Source: Armatimonadota bacterium (GTDB taxonomy: Bacteria > Armatimonadota > Fimbriimonadia > Fimbriimonadales > Fimbriimonadaceae). Taken from it: a stretch of 64,000 bases of DNA. Below are positions 16,295 to 24,304 of this stretch, one piece after another. The translations under genes were made by a program, and so were the position numbers. The stretch covers positions 62,001-126,000 of the forward strand of contig JAIUNY010000002.1 in NCBI GenBank assembly GCA_020161505.1. The letters are read 5' to 3'. Position 1 is the first letter of the stretch. Every line of letters starts with the position of its first letter. The notes beneath the pieces are model-generated. The model was not told where the DNA came from, made no database searches, and was given only the letters and a program-made list of their open reading frames with translations.

Positions 16295-17674
16295 GCCCTC
16301 GGGGTAAAGGTCGCGCATCAGCATTTTGATGCTGCTGTTCAGCTCACGGTCACGGTTCATCATTTCCCGGATCTTTTTGTAGCCGTGCATCATCGAGGTG
16401 TGGTCTTTGTTGCCAAAGAGCGCACCGATGTGCTTCCAGCTATCGCCTAAGATCTCGCGGGTCATGTAGACCGCCACGTGACGGGCATGAGCAATCGGGG
16501 CCTTGCGTGAGGTTCCCGTGATCTCATCCCGCTCCACTTGGAAGTGGCGCGACACGCTGCCGAGAATCTGGTCGAACGTCGGCTTCACCGTGATTTGGTT
16601 GGCGTAGTAGCGCTCCACGATGAGTTGAGCGAGTTCAAGATCGATCGGTCGATTTTCCATGCTCGCCTGAGCGGCGAGCTTGGTGAGAGCGCCTTCCAGA
16701 TTACGAACGTTGCCCGTGACTGCTTCGGCGAGAACCATCGCGGTGTCGTGGCTGAGGTTGAGACCATCGTTCTCGGCGCGCTTGAGAATGATTGCGCAGC
16801 GGGTCTCGGTGTCGGGAGTCTGAACGTCGGCCACAAGACCGCTCTCGAACCGCGAGCGCAGACGTTCTTCCATGAGCAGAAGATCGCGCGGCGGACGATC
16901 CGAGCAGATCACGATCTGCTTGCCGATGCCGTGGAGGTAATTGAACGTATGGAAGATCTCTTCCTGCGTCTTGTCTTTGCCGGCAATGAACTGGATGTCG
17001 TCGATCAACCACACGCTGACGCCCCGCTGGGCGCGGCGGAATCGGTCGATCCGGTTGTTCTTGAGGGCTTGCACGAAGTCCTCGGCAAACTGCGGCGCCG
17101 GAACGTAAGTGAGGGGGAAATTCGGGTCGTTGGCAAGGATCTCGTTGGCAATCGCGTGGAGAAGGTGCGTCTTGCCCGGTCCGGAGGGGCCATAGATGAA
17201 GAGCGGGTTGTATCGAGTTCCTGGGGCCGCTGCGACGGCCTTGGCTCCCGCCATCGCCAGCCGGTTGCTTTGACCAACCACGAAGTTGTCGAACGTCAGG
17301 CGAGGATTCGGGCGGAACCGACTCGGCTCCGAAGCCACCGGGGCGATACTTGCCACCGAGTGCGTCTGAATCGTGGCGACGGGCTTTTCCCGGGCTTGCA
17401 GGTGGAACTCAAGTTTGGTTGCCCGGCCCAGTTCTTCGGCGAGCATGGACTGGAGCTTTTCGGCGTACTTGTCCTTGACCCATTCGAGGACGAAGCGTCC
17501 GGGAGCGAGCACCTTCGCGGCATCGGTTTCGAGGCTGTGAGGCACGAGGGGCTGAAGAAATCGCAACATCACCGTCTCAGGAACTTGGCCCTCTAAACGA
17601 GTGAGCACCCGCTCCCAGGCGGACTTCAGTTGGACGAAATCTTCTCGGTCTTCGAATGAATACTGGTCTGTCAT
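16292..17674 (-). CDS. dnaA: Chromosomal replication initiator DnaA
   Basis: 460 residues. Binds DnaA boxes and melts the replication origin. Domain I about 15-90, AAA+ core with Walker A GPSGPGKT (162-169) and Walker B VWLIDDIQF (221-229), and a C-terminal helix-turn-helix ending in GDSWKHIGALFGNKDHTSMMHGYKKI, the DNA-binding signature. The Walker A differs from the usual GGVGLGKT but keeps all essential positions. The ATG at 17674 is chosen; a TTG 30 bp upstream (17704) in frame is the alternative. dnaN, recF and gyrB are not adjacent. The promoter overlaps a DnaA box. Confidence 0.95.
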   Translation of the reverse strand: MTDQYSFEDREDFVQLKSAWERVLTRLEGQVPETVMLRFLQPLVPHSLETDAAKVLAPGRFVLEWVKDKYAEKLQSMLAEELGRATKLEFHLQAREKPVATIQTHSVASIAPVASEPSRFRPNPRLTFDNFVVGQSNRLAMAGAKAVAAAPGTRYNPLFIYGPSGPGKTHLLHAIANEILANDPNFPLTYVPAPQFAEDFVQALKNNRIDRFRRAQRGVSVWLIDDIQFIAGKDKTQEEIFHTFNYLHGIGKQIVICSDRPPRDLLLMEERLRSRFESGLVADVQTPDTETRCAIILKRAENDGLNLSHDTAMVLAEAVTGNVRNLEGALTKLAAQASMENRPIDLELAQLIVERYYANQITVKPTFDQILGSVSRHFQVERDEITGTSRKAPIAHARHVAVYMTREILGDSWKHIGALFGNKDHTSMMHGYKKIREMMNRDRELNSSIKMLMRDLYPEG

Positions 17675-17983
17675 GTGGTCAACGAAAGCAGCCCAAATGG
17701 GCAAATGAAGTGGGGGGATTATACACAGCGATCCGGTCCGGATACTGGCAAGAAAACCGGGCGATTTTGAGGTCCGGCGGAGTACTGAACGTGGGGCGAA
17801 GAAAGGTGTTCCGGGCCTGGTTTACAAAGTGCGCTCTTGCGACGAGAAAACAAAAGATAATTCGTCATTCCCGGGCCTAGCCGAAATGTCCTGGGTCTGA
17901 ATGATATTTCTGATGGAATAAATTACACACATCTGAAATTTTGAATGGGCAAATATTTCGATCTGAGATAGACTTGAGGCCAG
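17675..17983. other. dnaA upstream region, possible replication origin
   Basis: A 309-bp gene-free stretch between divergent dnaA and the thiamine pyrophosphokinase gene. It holds one good DnaA box, TTATACACA (17719-17727), a perfect 13-bp inverted repeat ATCCGGTCCGGAT (17731-17743) and a distinctly AT-rich block at about 17890-17965, which could be an unwinding element. A weaker box-like TTACACACA lies within that block. One clear box is few for an oriC, so this remains tentative. Confidence 0.3.
17718..17727 (-). promoter_or_regulatory. dnaA: dnaA -10 element overlapped by a DnaA box
   Basis: TATAAT on the minus strand (17723-17718) is a perfect -10. The DnaA box TTATACACA (17719-17727) covers it, so DnaA binding would repress dnaA. 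Confidence 0.55.
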
Positions 17984-18634
17984 ATGGCTGTACGAATCCT
18001 GGGTGTCCTGGCAGGAACCGATCTTTCGGCTGACGAAGTGGTGGCTCTGGCGGGTCGATGCGAGCATGTTTACGCGGCTGATTCTGCGGCTGATGTTTGC
18101 CTCTCTGCCGGGCTCAAGCCGATTGTCGTGGGGGATCTGGACTCCATCCAGTCGCCGCTGGATGGGCTCGATGTCCGCCATGATCCGGACCAGAATTCCA
18201 CCGATGCCGACAAGATGCTCGTCGCGATTCGAGCCGATCATCCCACGCACCAGCTTCTGATCGCTGGCCTGGAGGGCGACCGGATCGATCATGTACTGAG
18301 TTCCCTCAGTTCGCTCATCCAGCATGGCGAGGTGATCCATCTTGCCTTTCGGCAGGGCTGGGGCCTCGTGGTGCCACCTCCGGCGTTTTTCCATGGCCGC
18401 GAAGTGGAGCTTCCTGATCTTGCGGGAGCCGAAATCAGCGTGATGCCCCTGGGGGCCGCCAAGGTGACTCTCACCGGGGTTGAATGGCCCCTCGACAAAG
18501 CCGAGATGAAGCTTGGCGGTTTGGTGAGTATCAGCAATCGTGCCCTCACCACCGTCACCGTGACTCTGCACTCCGGGTCTGTGCTCATCCGGATCTCGGG
18601 CCGAGAATGGAATTGGGTGCGTGCTTCGAGCTGA
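17984..18634 (+). CDS. thiN: Thiamine pyrophosphokinase
   Basis: 216 residues. Transfers pyrophosphate from ATP to thiamine, giving thiamine diphosphate. Family motifs: VVGDLDSIQ, the DQNSTDADKML segment, and GLEGDRIDHVLSSLSSL, which form the ATP/metal site, followed by a beta-rich thiamine-binding domain. It diverges from dnaA. A TAGACT hexamer lies 9 nt before the ATG. No other thiamine genes are nearby. Confidence 0.88.
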   Translation: MAVRILGVLAGTDLSADEVVALAGRCEHVYAADSAADVCLSAGLKPIVVGDLDSIQSPLDGLDVRHDPDQNSTDADKMLVAIRADHPTHQLLIAGLEGDRIDHVLSSLSSLIQHGEVIHLAFRQGWGLVVPPPAFFHGREVELPDLAGAEISVMPLGAAKVTLTGVEWPLDKAEMKLGGLVSISNRALTTVTVTLHSGSVLIRISGREWNWVRASS

Positions 18635-18659
18635 CGGCGGTACGCTCGCACCAAATATC

Positions 18660-18674
18660 AGACGGATGACGTCT
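18660..18674. promoter_or_regulatory. Inverted repeat before the FHA gene
   Basis: AGACGGATGACGTCT has 5-bp arms AGACG/CGTCT around a 5-nt centre, 14 bp before the ATG of the FHA-domain gene. It resembles a regulator half-site pair; no regulator is linked to it. Confidence 0.3.
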
Positions 18675-18688
18675 AAGAGGGTACGAGC

Positions 18689-19123
18689 ATGAACGAAGAG
18701 GCGCTGACTCAACACGAAGACATCGCGGCACCGCCGGTGATGGGAGACGAATCGGAAACCCCCGTTGCAGAAGAATCTGCAGTTGTGGAGGAAGCCGTCA
18801 CGGGGCCTCGGCTGGTTGTGAAGCGAGCTGGCGCGGAGACAGACATTGTTTTTGCCTTCACTGCACCGGCGTTGATCGGGCGGTTCGATGTCTCAGTCGG
18901 CCCGATTGATATCGACATGACCGGTCTGGAAGAGGGCGTCTACGTCTCGCGCAAGCACGCAAAAATCACTGAAGTGGATGGGGTCTACACTATCACCGAT
19001 CTGGGGTCTTCCAATGGCACGTTCGTCGCGAAAGATGGCGATTTTCAGAGGGTCGAAGAAGCAGTGATCGAATCCGGTACCGAAATTGCCCTCGGCAATG
19101 CCCGGTTCGTGTTCCATCTCTGA
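18689..19123 (+). CDS. FHA-domain protein
   Basis: 144 residues. An acidic N-terminal stretch of about 45 residues precedes one forkhead-associated domain: ALIGRFDVSVG, VSRKHAKITEVDG and DLGSSNGTFV, which give the Arg, Ser-x-x-His and Asn residues that hold phosphothreonine. Such proteins report on Ser/Thr kinase signalling or act as adaptors in secretion systems. No kinase or phosphatase lies nearby. The Glu/Ala/Thr-rich N-terminus could carry the phosphorylated site, as in GarA-like proteins; that is inference. Confidence 0.85.
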   Translation: MNEEALTQHEDIAAPPVMGDESETPVAEESAVVEEAVTGPRLVVKRAGAETDIVFAFTAPALIGRFDVSVGPIDIDMTGLEEGVYVSRKHAKITEVDGVYTITDLGSSNGTFVAKDGDFQRVEEAVIESGTEIALGNARFVFHL

Positions 19124-19167
19124 GTTGGATTTGCGGGCTTCCGCCGTGGGTGATTGACTGAACTTGA

Positions 19168-19293
19168 GTGCCCCGATCCCTTCAGGGTCGGGAAGTGCCA
19201 GGGTTGCGCCCCCTGCGAACACAAGCAACACCGAAGTGCCCGGGGTATCGGCGGCGAGTCGAATGCCTCCCGACCCTGAAGCGATCGAGGCAC
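19168..19293. repeat. Inverted pair of the dispersed repeat (copies 2 and 3)
   Basis: Copy 2 (19168-19193) is the exact reverse complement of 14860-14885. Copy 3 (19268-19293) is in the same orientation as copy 1 with two changes. Together they form 26-bp arms of an inverted repeat around about 74 bp, in the gap between the FHA gene and purM. Small reading frames across it are not credible genes. Confidence 0.75.
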
Positions 19294-19350
19294 TTGATTC
19301 TCAAGCTGCCCGGCGAAATCTGCCCAAGCGTCGGGAGCCAAGTGGGCTTC

Positions 19351-20394
19351 TTACACGATTTGGACGTCGCGTGAGCCTGTGCTCAGCTTCCCGATCTCGG
19401 CGGCGTAGACGCCGCTTTCAGAGAGAGCATTCAGCACCGAACCCGCTTCGTCCGCATCCACGACAATGACCATGCCGATGCCCATGTTGAAGGTTCGATA
19501 CATGTCGGCGTCATCCACCTTTCCAAGGGTTTGAATGGCCTCGAATATCGGCAGAGGCGTCCAGGATCGCTTGATGATCTTGGCTTGAACCTCGTACTGC
19601 AGCACGCGCGGGAGGTTATCGGTGAGTCCTCCCCCCGTGATGTGCGCCACCGCTGAGATACCGGGGAATTGCTGAATGAGGGGATAAACCGCGTTGAAAT
19701 AGCACGTGTGAGGGGCAAGAAGGGCGTCGGCGATCGTGAGATCTTCCGTGCCTGGCAGAGGGTCGCGGACAGAGAGACCAGCATGGTCAAACAAAACCTT
19801 GCGGGCCAGAGAGTATCCGTTGGTGTGAAGCCCGTTACTGGCAAGGCCGATGATGCGGTCCCCCGGCTTCTGGATTCCGCGCGGGAGCTTTTGCTCGGCA
19901 TCCACCACACCGACAATCGTGCCAACAATGTCGATCTCGCCATCGGTGTAAACCCCCGGCATCTCCGCAGTTTCTCCGCCAATGAGGACGCAATCGACGG
20001 CAGCGCAGGCTTCGGCCGCACCAATCACCACCGATTCAAAAGCTTCGGAATCGAGGTGACTGCAACCAAAATAGTCGAGAAAGAAGAGGGGTTTGGCACC
20101 CTGGCACAGGATGTCGTTCACGCAGTGGTTGACGATATCGCGGCCGAGGTTGGAATAGTCGCCCGCCATTTGGGCGACCTTGGTTTTGGTGCCCACGCCA
20201 TCGATGCTGCTCACGAGAACGGGCTTGGTCAGCTCCGGGAATTCGCCGGAGAACATGGCACCGAATCCGCCGATTCCGCCCAGAGTTCGGGCGTTGTAGG
20301 TGGCTTTCACGGCATCGGTGACGTTGCGCAGAGACCGTTGTGCGGCATCAATATCGACACCCGCCGAGGCGTAGCTGTGCCCTCGTTCGTCCAT
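19351..20394 (-). CDS. purM: Phosphoribosylformylglycinamidine cyclo-ligase
   Basis: 347 residues. Closes the imidazole ring of AIR in purine synthesis using ATP. Characteristic segments: YASAGVDIDAA at the start, SSIDGVGTKTKVA, NHCVNDILCQGAKPLFFLDYF and LIGGETAEMPG, plus the C-terminal half HITGGGLTDNLPR. Standalone, not in a pur operon. A TAAAGT hexamer lies 6 nt before the ATG. Divergent from tRNA-Lys. Confidence 0.96.
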   Translation of the reverse strand: MDERGHSYASAGVDIDAAQRSLRNVTDAVKATYNARTLGGIGGFGAMFSGEFPELTKPVLVSSIDGVGTKTKVAQMAGDYSNLGRDIVNHCVNDILCQGAKPLFFLDYFGCSHLDSEAFESVVIGAAEACAAVDCVLIGGETAEMPGVYTDGEIDIVGTIVGVVDAEQKLPRGIQKPGDRIIGLASNGLHTNGYSLARKVLFDHAGLSVRDPLPGTEDLTIADALLAPHTCYFNAVYPLIQQFPGISAVAHITGGGLTDNLPRVLQYEVQAKIIKRSWTPLPIFEAIQTLGKVDDADMYRTFNMGIGMVIVVDADEAGSVLNALSESGVYAAEIGKLSTGSRDVQIV

Positions 20395-20400
20395 GCCCTC

Positions 20401-20406
20401 ACTTTA
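20401..20406 (-). promoter_or_regulatory. -10 hexamer of purM
   Basis: TAAAGT within GGTAAAGTGAGGGCATG, 6 nt before the ATG; leaderless type. Confidence 0.5.
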
Positions 20407-20447
20407 CCTGCAGGGCCCCAAAAGGCCCCGGCTCGGTGCAAGGGCGG

Positions 20448-20453
20448 TATCAT
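20448..20453 (+). promoter_or_regulatory. -10 hexamer of tRNA-Lys
   Basis: GGTATCAT, 11 nt before the mature tRNA 5' end; no clear -35. Confidence 0.4.
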
Positions 20454-20464
20454 AGCGTGCAGGT

Positions 20465-20540
20465 GAGTCGTTAGCTCAGTCGGTAGAGCAACGCCCTTTT
20501 AAGGCGTGGGTCCAGGGTTCGAGTCCCTGACGACTCACCA
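20465..20540 (+). tRNA. tRNA-Lys (anticodon TTT)
   Basis: Complete cloverleaf with the 3' CCA encoded. The acceptor stem is GAGTCGT/ACGACTC, the D arm GCTC...GAGC, the anticodon stem ACGCC/GGCGT around CTTTTAA with TTT at the anticodon, and the T arm carries GGTTCGAGTC. A terminator follows at once. Confidence 0.97.
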
Positions 20541-20556
20541 AAATCTCAAAACGAAG

Positions 20557-20591
20557 CGCGGTTCGGATTCAGTGATCCGAACCGCGTTTTT
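20557..20591 (+). terminator. Rho-independent terminator after tRNA-Lys
   Basis: A perfect 12-bp stem, CGCGGTTCGGAT with ATCCGAACCGCG, loop TCAGTG, then TTTTT. Confidence 0.93.
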
Positions 20592-20711
20592 CGTAATCGA
20601 GGAGTTGCGTTCCGGAGACATGGGTGACACGTTTTGCAGAAAATTCGAGGAAGTTACAGGAATCCGCTAAGTTCCCTGAACTTCCCTTGCATGCGCTAAG
20701 TAGCCCACCAA

Positions 20712-20717
20712 TATGAT
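20712..20717 (+). promoter_or_regulatory. -10 hexamer of the lipoprotein gene at 20726
   Basis: TATGAT, 8 nt before the ATG; leaderless type. Confidence 0.45.
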
Positions 20718-20725
20718 GAAGCGTC

Positions 20726-21589
20726 ATGCGCGCTCTCAACTCACTCAAAGTTTCCCTTGGATTGACTTTCCTGGCGTCCTCGCTTGTCGGCTGCGCGACC
20801 GCACCGATTGCCCCAGGGTCAACACTCTTGAGCGAACTCGTCAGTCAATTTGGAAAGCCCGCCAAGAAGGATCCCGTCCAGGTCTTATCCTACGTCACTG
20901 CGAAACCCATCGGGAACCCGGTCGTCGCGTGGACGCTTAACGCGTCGGACGACCGAGGGGAAATTGTCTCGAAACTGGAACTCGGCAACCCGGTTTACGA
21001 GCGTAAACCTCATCAAACCGGGATGCTGAGCGGGTTCTCCCTGTTCGAGACTGGTAAGGCCTCAGTGATTTTCAACTCATCCGGTGTTGATATCGTGCCA
21101 AGTCATCTGCTTCCCAAGAAACCAACTGCCCCGAAAAAACTTGGAACCGGCCAGCTGCTCAAGGTTGCCGAAGGCACGCCAGCTGACTTGGATGCCGCCT
21201 TGGGAACCGGAGAGCCGATGATTCGGGACGAAACTCTCTCCTTCTCCTACCTAGGGATCGCCGATCAGCTAGGCATCTCATTCCGAACCGTAACGGTCTT
21301 CTATCCGCTCACGGCAAGTTCCGGTACCGTCAAGGCGCAGGCTCCGCTCATCAAGCTCACGTTTACCGACTTAAAAGGCAAGGCATTGCTCAGCCATGTC
21401 GCAGGGTTGACTGGAGCAAAGAGCCTCACTGCCGGGCAGGTTCTCAAAAAGGTGGGCAAGTCCAGCTTGGTTCAGATTACTGGGGCAAAGGTGAAAATCA
21501 CCGGAGTCCGATATGGTCAACAGGAGATGTCGATTGTCAACATCCACCGGAGTGACTTTGACCCAGAACTCCTGGCGATGAGCGGCTAG
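20726..21589 (+). CDS. Lipoprotein of unknown function
   Basis: 287 residues. A signal peptide with lipobox LVGC (Cys at about 23) predicts a lipid-anchored extracytoplasmic protein. Soon after the Cys comes TLLSELVSQFGKPAK, reminiscent of the SmpA/BamE-like start where a G-x-P turn follows a helix; the match is too weak for a family call. The rest is mostly beta. The bases look less GC-rich than in neighbouring genes, and the gene lies just downstream of tRNA-Lys, a common integration site. Confidence 0.75.
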   Translation: MRALNSLKVSLGLTFLASSLVGCATAPIAPGSTLLSELVSQFGKPAKKDPVQVLSYVTAKPIGNPVVAWTLNASDDRGEIVSKLELGNPVYERKPHQTGMLSGFSLFETGKASVIFNSSGVDIVPSHLLPKKPTAPKKLGTGQLLKVAEGTPADLDAALGTGEPMIRDETLSFSYLGIADQLGISFRTVTVFYPLTASSGTVKAQAPLIKLTFTDLKGKALLSHVAGLTGAKSLTAGQVLKKVGKSSLVQITGAKVKITGVRYGQQEMSIVNIHRSDFDPELLAMSG

Positions 21590-21723
21590 TCCGGCCTTGT
21601 TGAAGTTCCAGTGTCTGGAGCCGGACGCCCCTCATTTTGCGGAGGCCTGTCTGATTTGTGGCGGATGTAGCTGTAAGACCAAGTACTCTGACCCCTTGGC
21701 GGCTTTCTTCCCGAGGTGGTGAA

Positions 21724-21753
21724 TTGACCTGGGGAAGTTTAACAAAATATACG
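21724..21753 (+). promoter_or_regulatory. Possible sigma-70 promoter of the hydrolase lipoprotein gene
   Basis: TTGACC (21724-21729), 18-nt spacer, TATACG (21748-21753). Another TTGACA occurs 26 nt further on, without a matching -10. Confidence 0.3.
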
Positions 21754-21809
21754 TGTTTTCCGATAAGATCACTTGACAAGGCTGAAACTTATCCCGCAGA
21801 TTGCTATCA

Positions 21810-23054
21810 ATGAATCGTCAACGCCGCCGTTTTCCTTCTGTCTTCCTGGTAACTGCACTCCTCTCACCGACAGGGTGTAATTCCGCTCCGCCGCAAGCCG
21901 AAACCGGAGCAGGAAGAAAGACTGAGACATACATTGAAGTGCTCGTGTTCGACCGCGACGGAGTTGAGCGCCACATGTCTGCCTGGCCTATATCCAGCAC
22001 CAGTGATAAAGCTCGAAGTTTTTCGTCGCTCTCGATGGAAACAGCCTTTAGCGACGCAATCTTCAACCTGAGCACTGAACAGATGACGGGCGCGTACAGC
22101 GATCAAGCTTTTTCATACGAGCGCAAAGCCAAATGGCAAGATGAAGGAGACGGCGGAAAACTAATCCTCGGCCGACCACTTCGGTTTTTCGACAAAGTTC
22201 TACTCCGGTCTTTTTATCAAAGCTATACAGATCGGAACGGTGCGCCAACGCCTCTCGCATCTAGAGACCCTGGGATGTGGAACTGGTATTTGACGGAGCC
22301 ACGAGAGGAGGCAGGCGGTTGGTACCCGATGCAGAACATTGACAAGCAAATCGACTTATCCTTTTCTCGGTTGCCGAGCTCGAAGTATCAATACGGAGTT
22401 ACAGGTTCGGACTCCTTTGCCTATCGACTCGTCCAGGTTCACGACTGGAAAGTCGAAGTGACGAAGGTTTCTGCCACCACCAAAAAACTCCCCGAGATCA
22501 AAGACGTTGCGACAAGCTACGAACCAGGGAGTGTCAAGGGTTGGATCGTTGTCTTTTTCCAGCCGAAGCTCGCTACCTCGCTGAAAGCCTATGCGAAGGC
22601 CAACTCGCTTGGTATTAGCACTGTTTCAAGTGCTGGCTCGAACTGGGGTCGTCACAGTTTGGCGCTGCACAAACTCTCAGCGGCCCTGGAATCGCGGTAC
22701 GGGAAGATGGTGCCCATCGTTCCTGTTGGCTTTAGCGCTGGTGGGATCACCGCATGGAACAGCTCAAACTGGTTTCCAGAGTTCATCCCGGGTGCAGTGT
22801 GCGACGGCCATAGCGATCTTGGCGAAATGGATGGCTCCGAACCGAACATGTGGAGTATAAGGTCTATTCCCACGGCGCGAGTTGCTCTCCTGAGCGGCAC
22901 AAGAGACGGGAATCACCCGTGGGCAAAAGGGGCGCATGCCGCAGGACTCAGTCGGAAGCAACCACGGCTCTTCATCGAGCACCCCGGCGGGCATACCACG
23001 GCACCGCTGAAGGACTACACGACGGCTATTTCTTTCGTGCTGAAACTCAAGTGA
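21810..23054 (+). CDS. Exported alpha/beta-hydrolase-like protein, possible lipoprotein
   Basis: 414 residues. The signal peptide ends in SPTGC, an imperfect lipobox. The C-terminal half looks like an alpha/beta hydrolase: GWIVVFFQPK strand, nucleophile elbow GFSAGG, a candidate acid in ALLSGTRDGNH, and a candidate catalytic His in HPGGHTTAP. The N-terminal 200 residues are not recognised and may form a separate binding domain. The ATG at 21810 is used; a TTG 9 bp upstream is in frame. Esterase or peptidase activity is likely from the fold, but the substrate is unknown. Confidence 0.65.
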   Translation: MNRQRRRFPSVFLVTALLSPTGCNSAPPQAETGAGRKTETYIEVLVFDRDGVERHMSAWPISSTSDKARSFSSLSMETAFSDAIFNLSTEQMTGAYSDQAFSYERKAKWQDEGDGGKLILGRPLRFFDKVLLRSFYQSYTDRNGAPTPLASRDPGMWNWYLTEPREEAGGWYPMQNIDKQIDLSFSRLPSSKYQYGVTGSDSFAYRLVQVHDWKVEVTKVSATTKKLPEIKDVATSYEPGSVKGWIVVFFQPKLATSLKAYAKANSLGISTVSSAGSNWGRHSLALHKLSAALESRYGKMVPIVPVGFSAGGITAWNSSNWFPEFIPGAVCDGHSDLGEMDGSEPNMWSIRSIPTARVALLSGTRDGNHPWAKGAHAAGLSRKQPRLFIEHPGGHTTAPLKDYTTAISFVLKLK

Positions 23055-23103
23055 CTGATCGCTGGCCAGCACAGTGAAGTGAAGGCCAGCAACCAGATCA
23101 CTC

Positions 23104-24153
23104 TCAGTTCTCTTCGATCAGATACTCGGCGATGAGGAGTGAAGTGTCGCGGAGGGCGTCGAGGTGGGTGCGTTCGTAGCCGTGCGACGTATCGACCCCT
23201 GGCCCGATGAGGGCGACTTGGGCTCGGCCGCCGCTGCGCCAGTAGGCAGAGCCATCGGAGCCATAGTAGCGGTAGATATCCGGCTTCAGCACCACGCCCG
23301 CTTGACCGGCCAGAGTCAGCAGCTTTTCGCTGAGATCCTTGCTGTAGGGGCCGGAGCTGTCCTTCATGCAGATGGAGCAATGGTTTTCGTCGCCATTTTG
23401 ACCATCGCCGACGCAGGCCATATCGAGAACCACCATCTCGTAGAGATCTTCCGGTAGCCCATCCATGCCGCCGTGCCCCACTTCCTCGAAATTGCTGATG
23501 AGGATGTGGGTGCGCTGAGCCGGGCTGACTCCCGCATCGTGCAGAGCTTTGAGCGAGGCGAGAACCGCGGCCACGCATGCCTTGTCATCGAGGAATCGGC
23601 TGCGGATGAATCCGCTCGGATTGGATTCAAACCGGGGATCGAAGCTGACATAGTCGCCGACTTCGATGCCAAGAAGGCGCGTTTCTTCCGCCGAGTTCGT
23701 GCGCTCGTCGATGCGGACCTCCAGGGTCTCGGCGTTGCGAGGGGCGGTGCCCGCTTCTTTGTTCACGTGGGCCGCGCCATTGGTGAGCACGATTGAGCCG
23801 CGCACGCCAACGCCCGCACGGGTTCGGATCGTGACACCTTCGCTCTCGACCGTCGGCCAATTGACGCCGTTGAGGGCCGTCAGCCGCAAACGACCGTTCC
23901 CTTTGATCTCCGCGACCATCGCCCCGAGAGTATCAACGTGGGCGGTCAGGGCGCGCGGGCGATCATCGCGCAATCCGGGATAGTGGGCCACCAACGCCCC
24001 CTTTGCCGTTCGGAAGCATCGAACCCCCAAGCTTTCGAGCTCGTTTTGCACGAGACTCACCGCCCAATCAGTGTCTCCGGTGGGGCTGGGAGTTTCAATC
24101 AGATCCTTGAGCACGGTCACCAGGTAGTCCGTGTCGATGTTGAACCGAGGCAT
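23104..24153 (-). CDS. M42-family metallopeptidase (glutamyl/deblocking aminopeptidase type)
   Basis: 349 residues. Dizinc aminopeptidase of the M42 family, which trims small peptides in the cytoplasm. Visible metal-site parts: TAHVDTLGAMV, SRFLDDKACVAAV with the bridging Asp, NFEEVGHGG with the general base Glu, and VDTSHGYERTH near the C-terminus. A second, more distant M42 protein is encoded at 51688. A TAAAAT hexamer lies 6 nt before the ATG. Confidence 0.9.
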   Translation of the reverse strand: MPRFNIDTDYLVTVLKDLIETPSPTGDTDWAVSLVQNELESLGVRCFRTAKGALVAHYPGLRDDRPRALTAHVDTLGAMVAEIKGNGRLRLTALNGVNWPTVESEGVTIRTRAGVGVRGSIVLTNGAAHVNKEAGTAPRNAETLEVRIDERTNSAEETRLLGIEVGDYVSFDPRFESNPSGFIRSRFLDDKACVAAVLASLKALHDAGVSPAQRTHILISNFEEVGHGGMDGLPEDLYEMVVLDMACVGDGQNGDENHCSICMKDSSGPYSKDLSEKLLTLAGQAGVVLKPDIYRYYGSDGSAYWRSGGRAQVALIGPGVDTSHGYERTHLDALRDTSLLIAEYLIEEN

Positions 24154-24159
24154 AGACCT

Positions 24160-24165
24160 ATTTTA
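24160..24165 (-). promoter_or_regulatory. -10 hexamer of the first M42 peptidase gene
   Basis: TAAAAT on the minus strand, 6 nt before the ATG, preceded by GGGC; leaderless type. Confidence 0.5.
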
Positions 24166-24304
24166 GCCCTAACCTGTGGGAATTTCTGCTGTCTCGAAAC
24201 TCTTTGGAAACTCGCGCTGTACAATTGAAGATGAACCACTCGCCGCTGCGGCTAAGGTTCAAAACATCCGTATCCCAGCAATTTTTGCAATCAATGGAGA
24301 TTCC

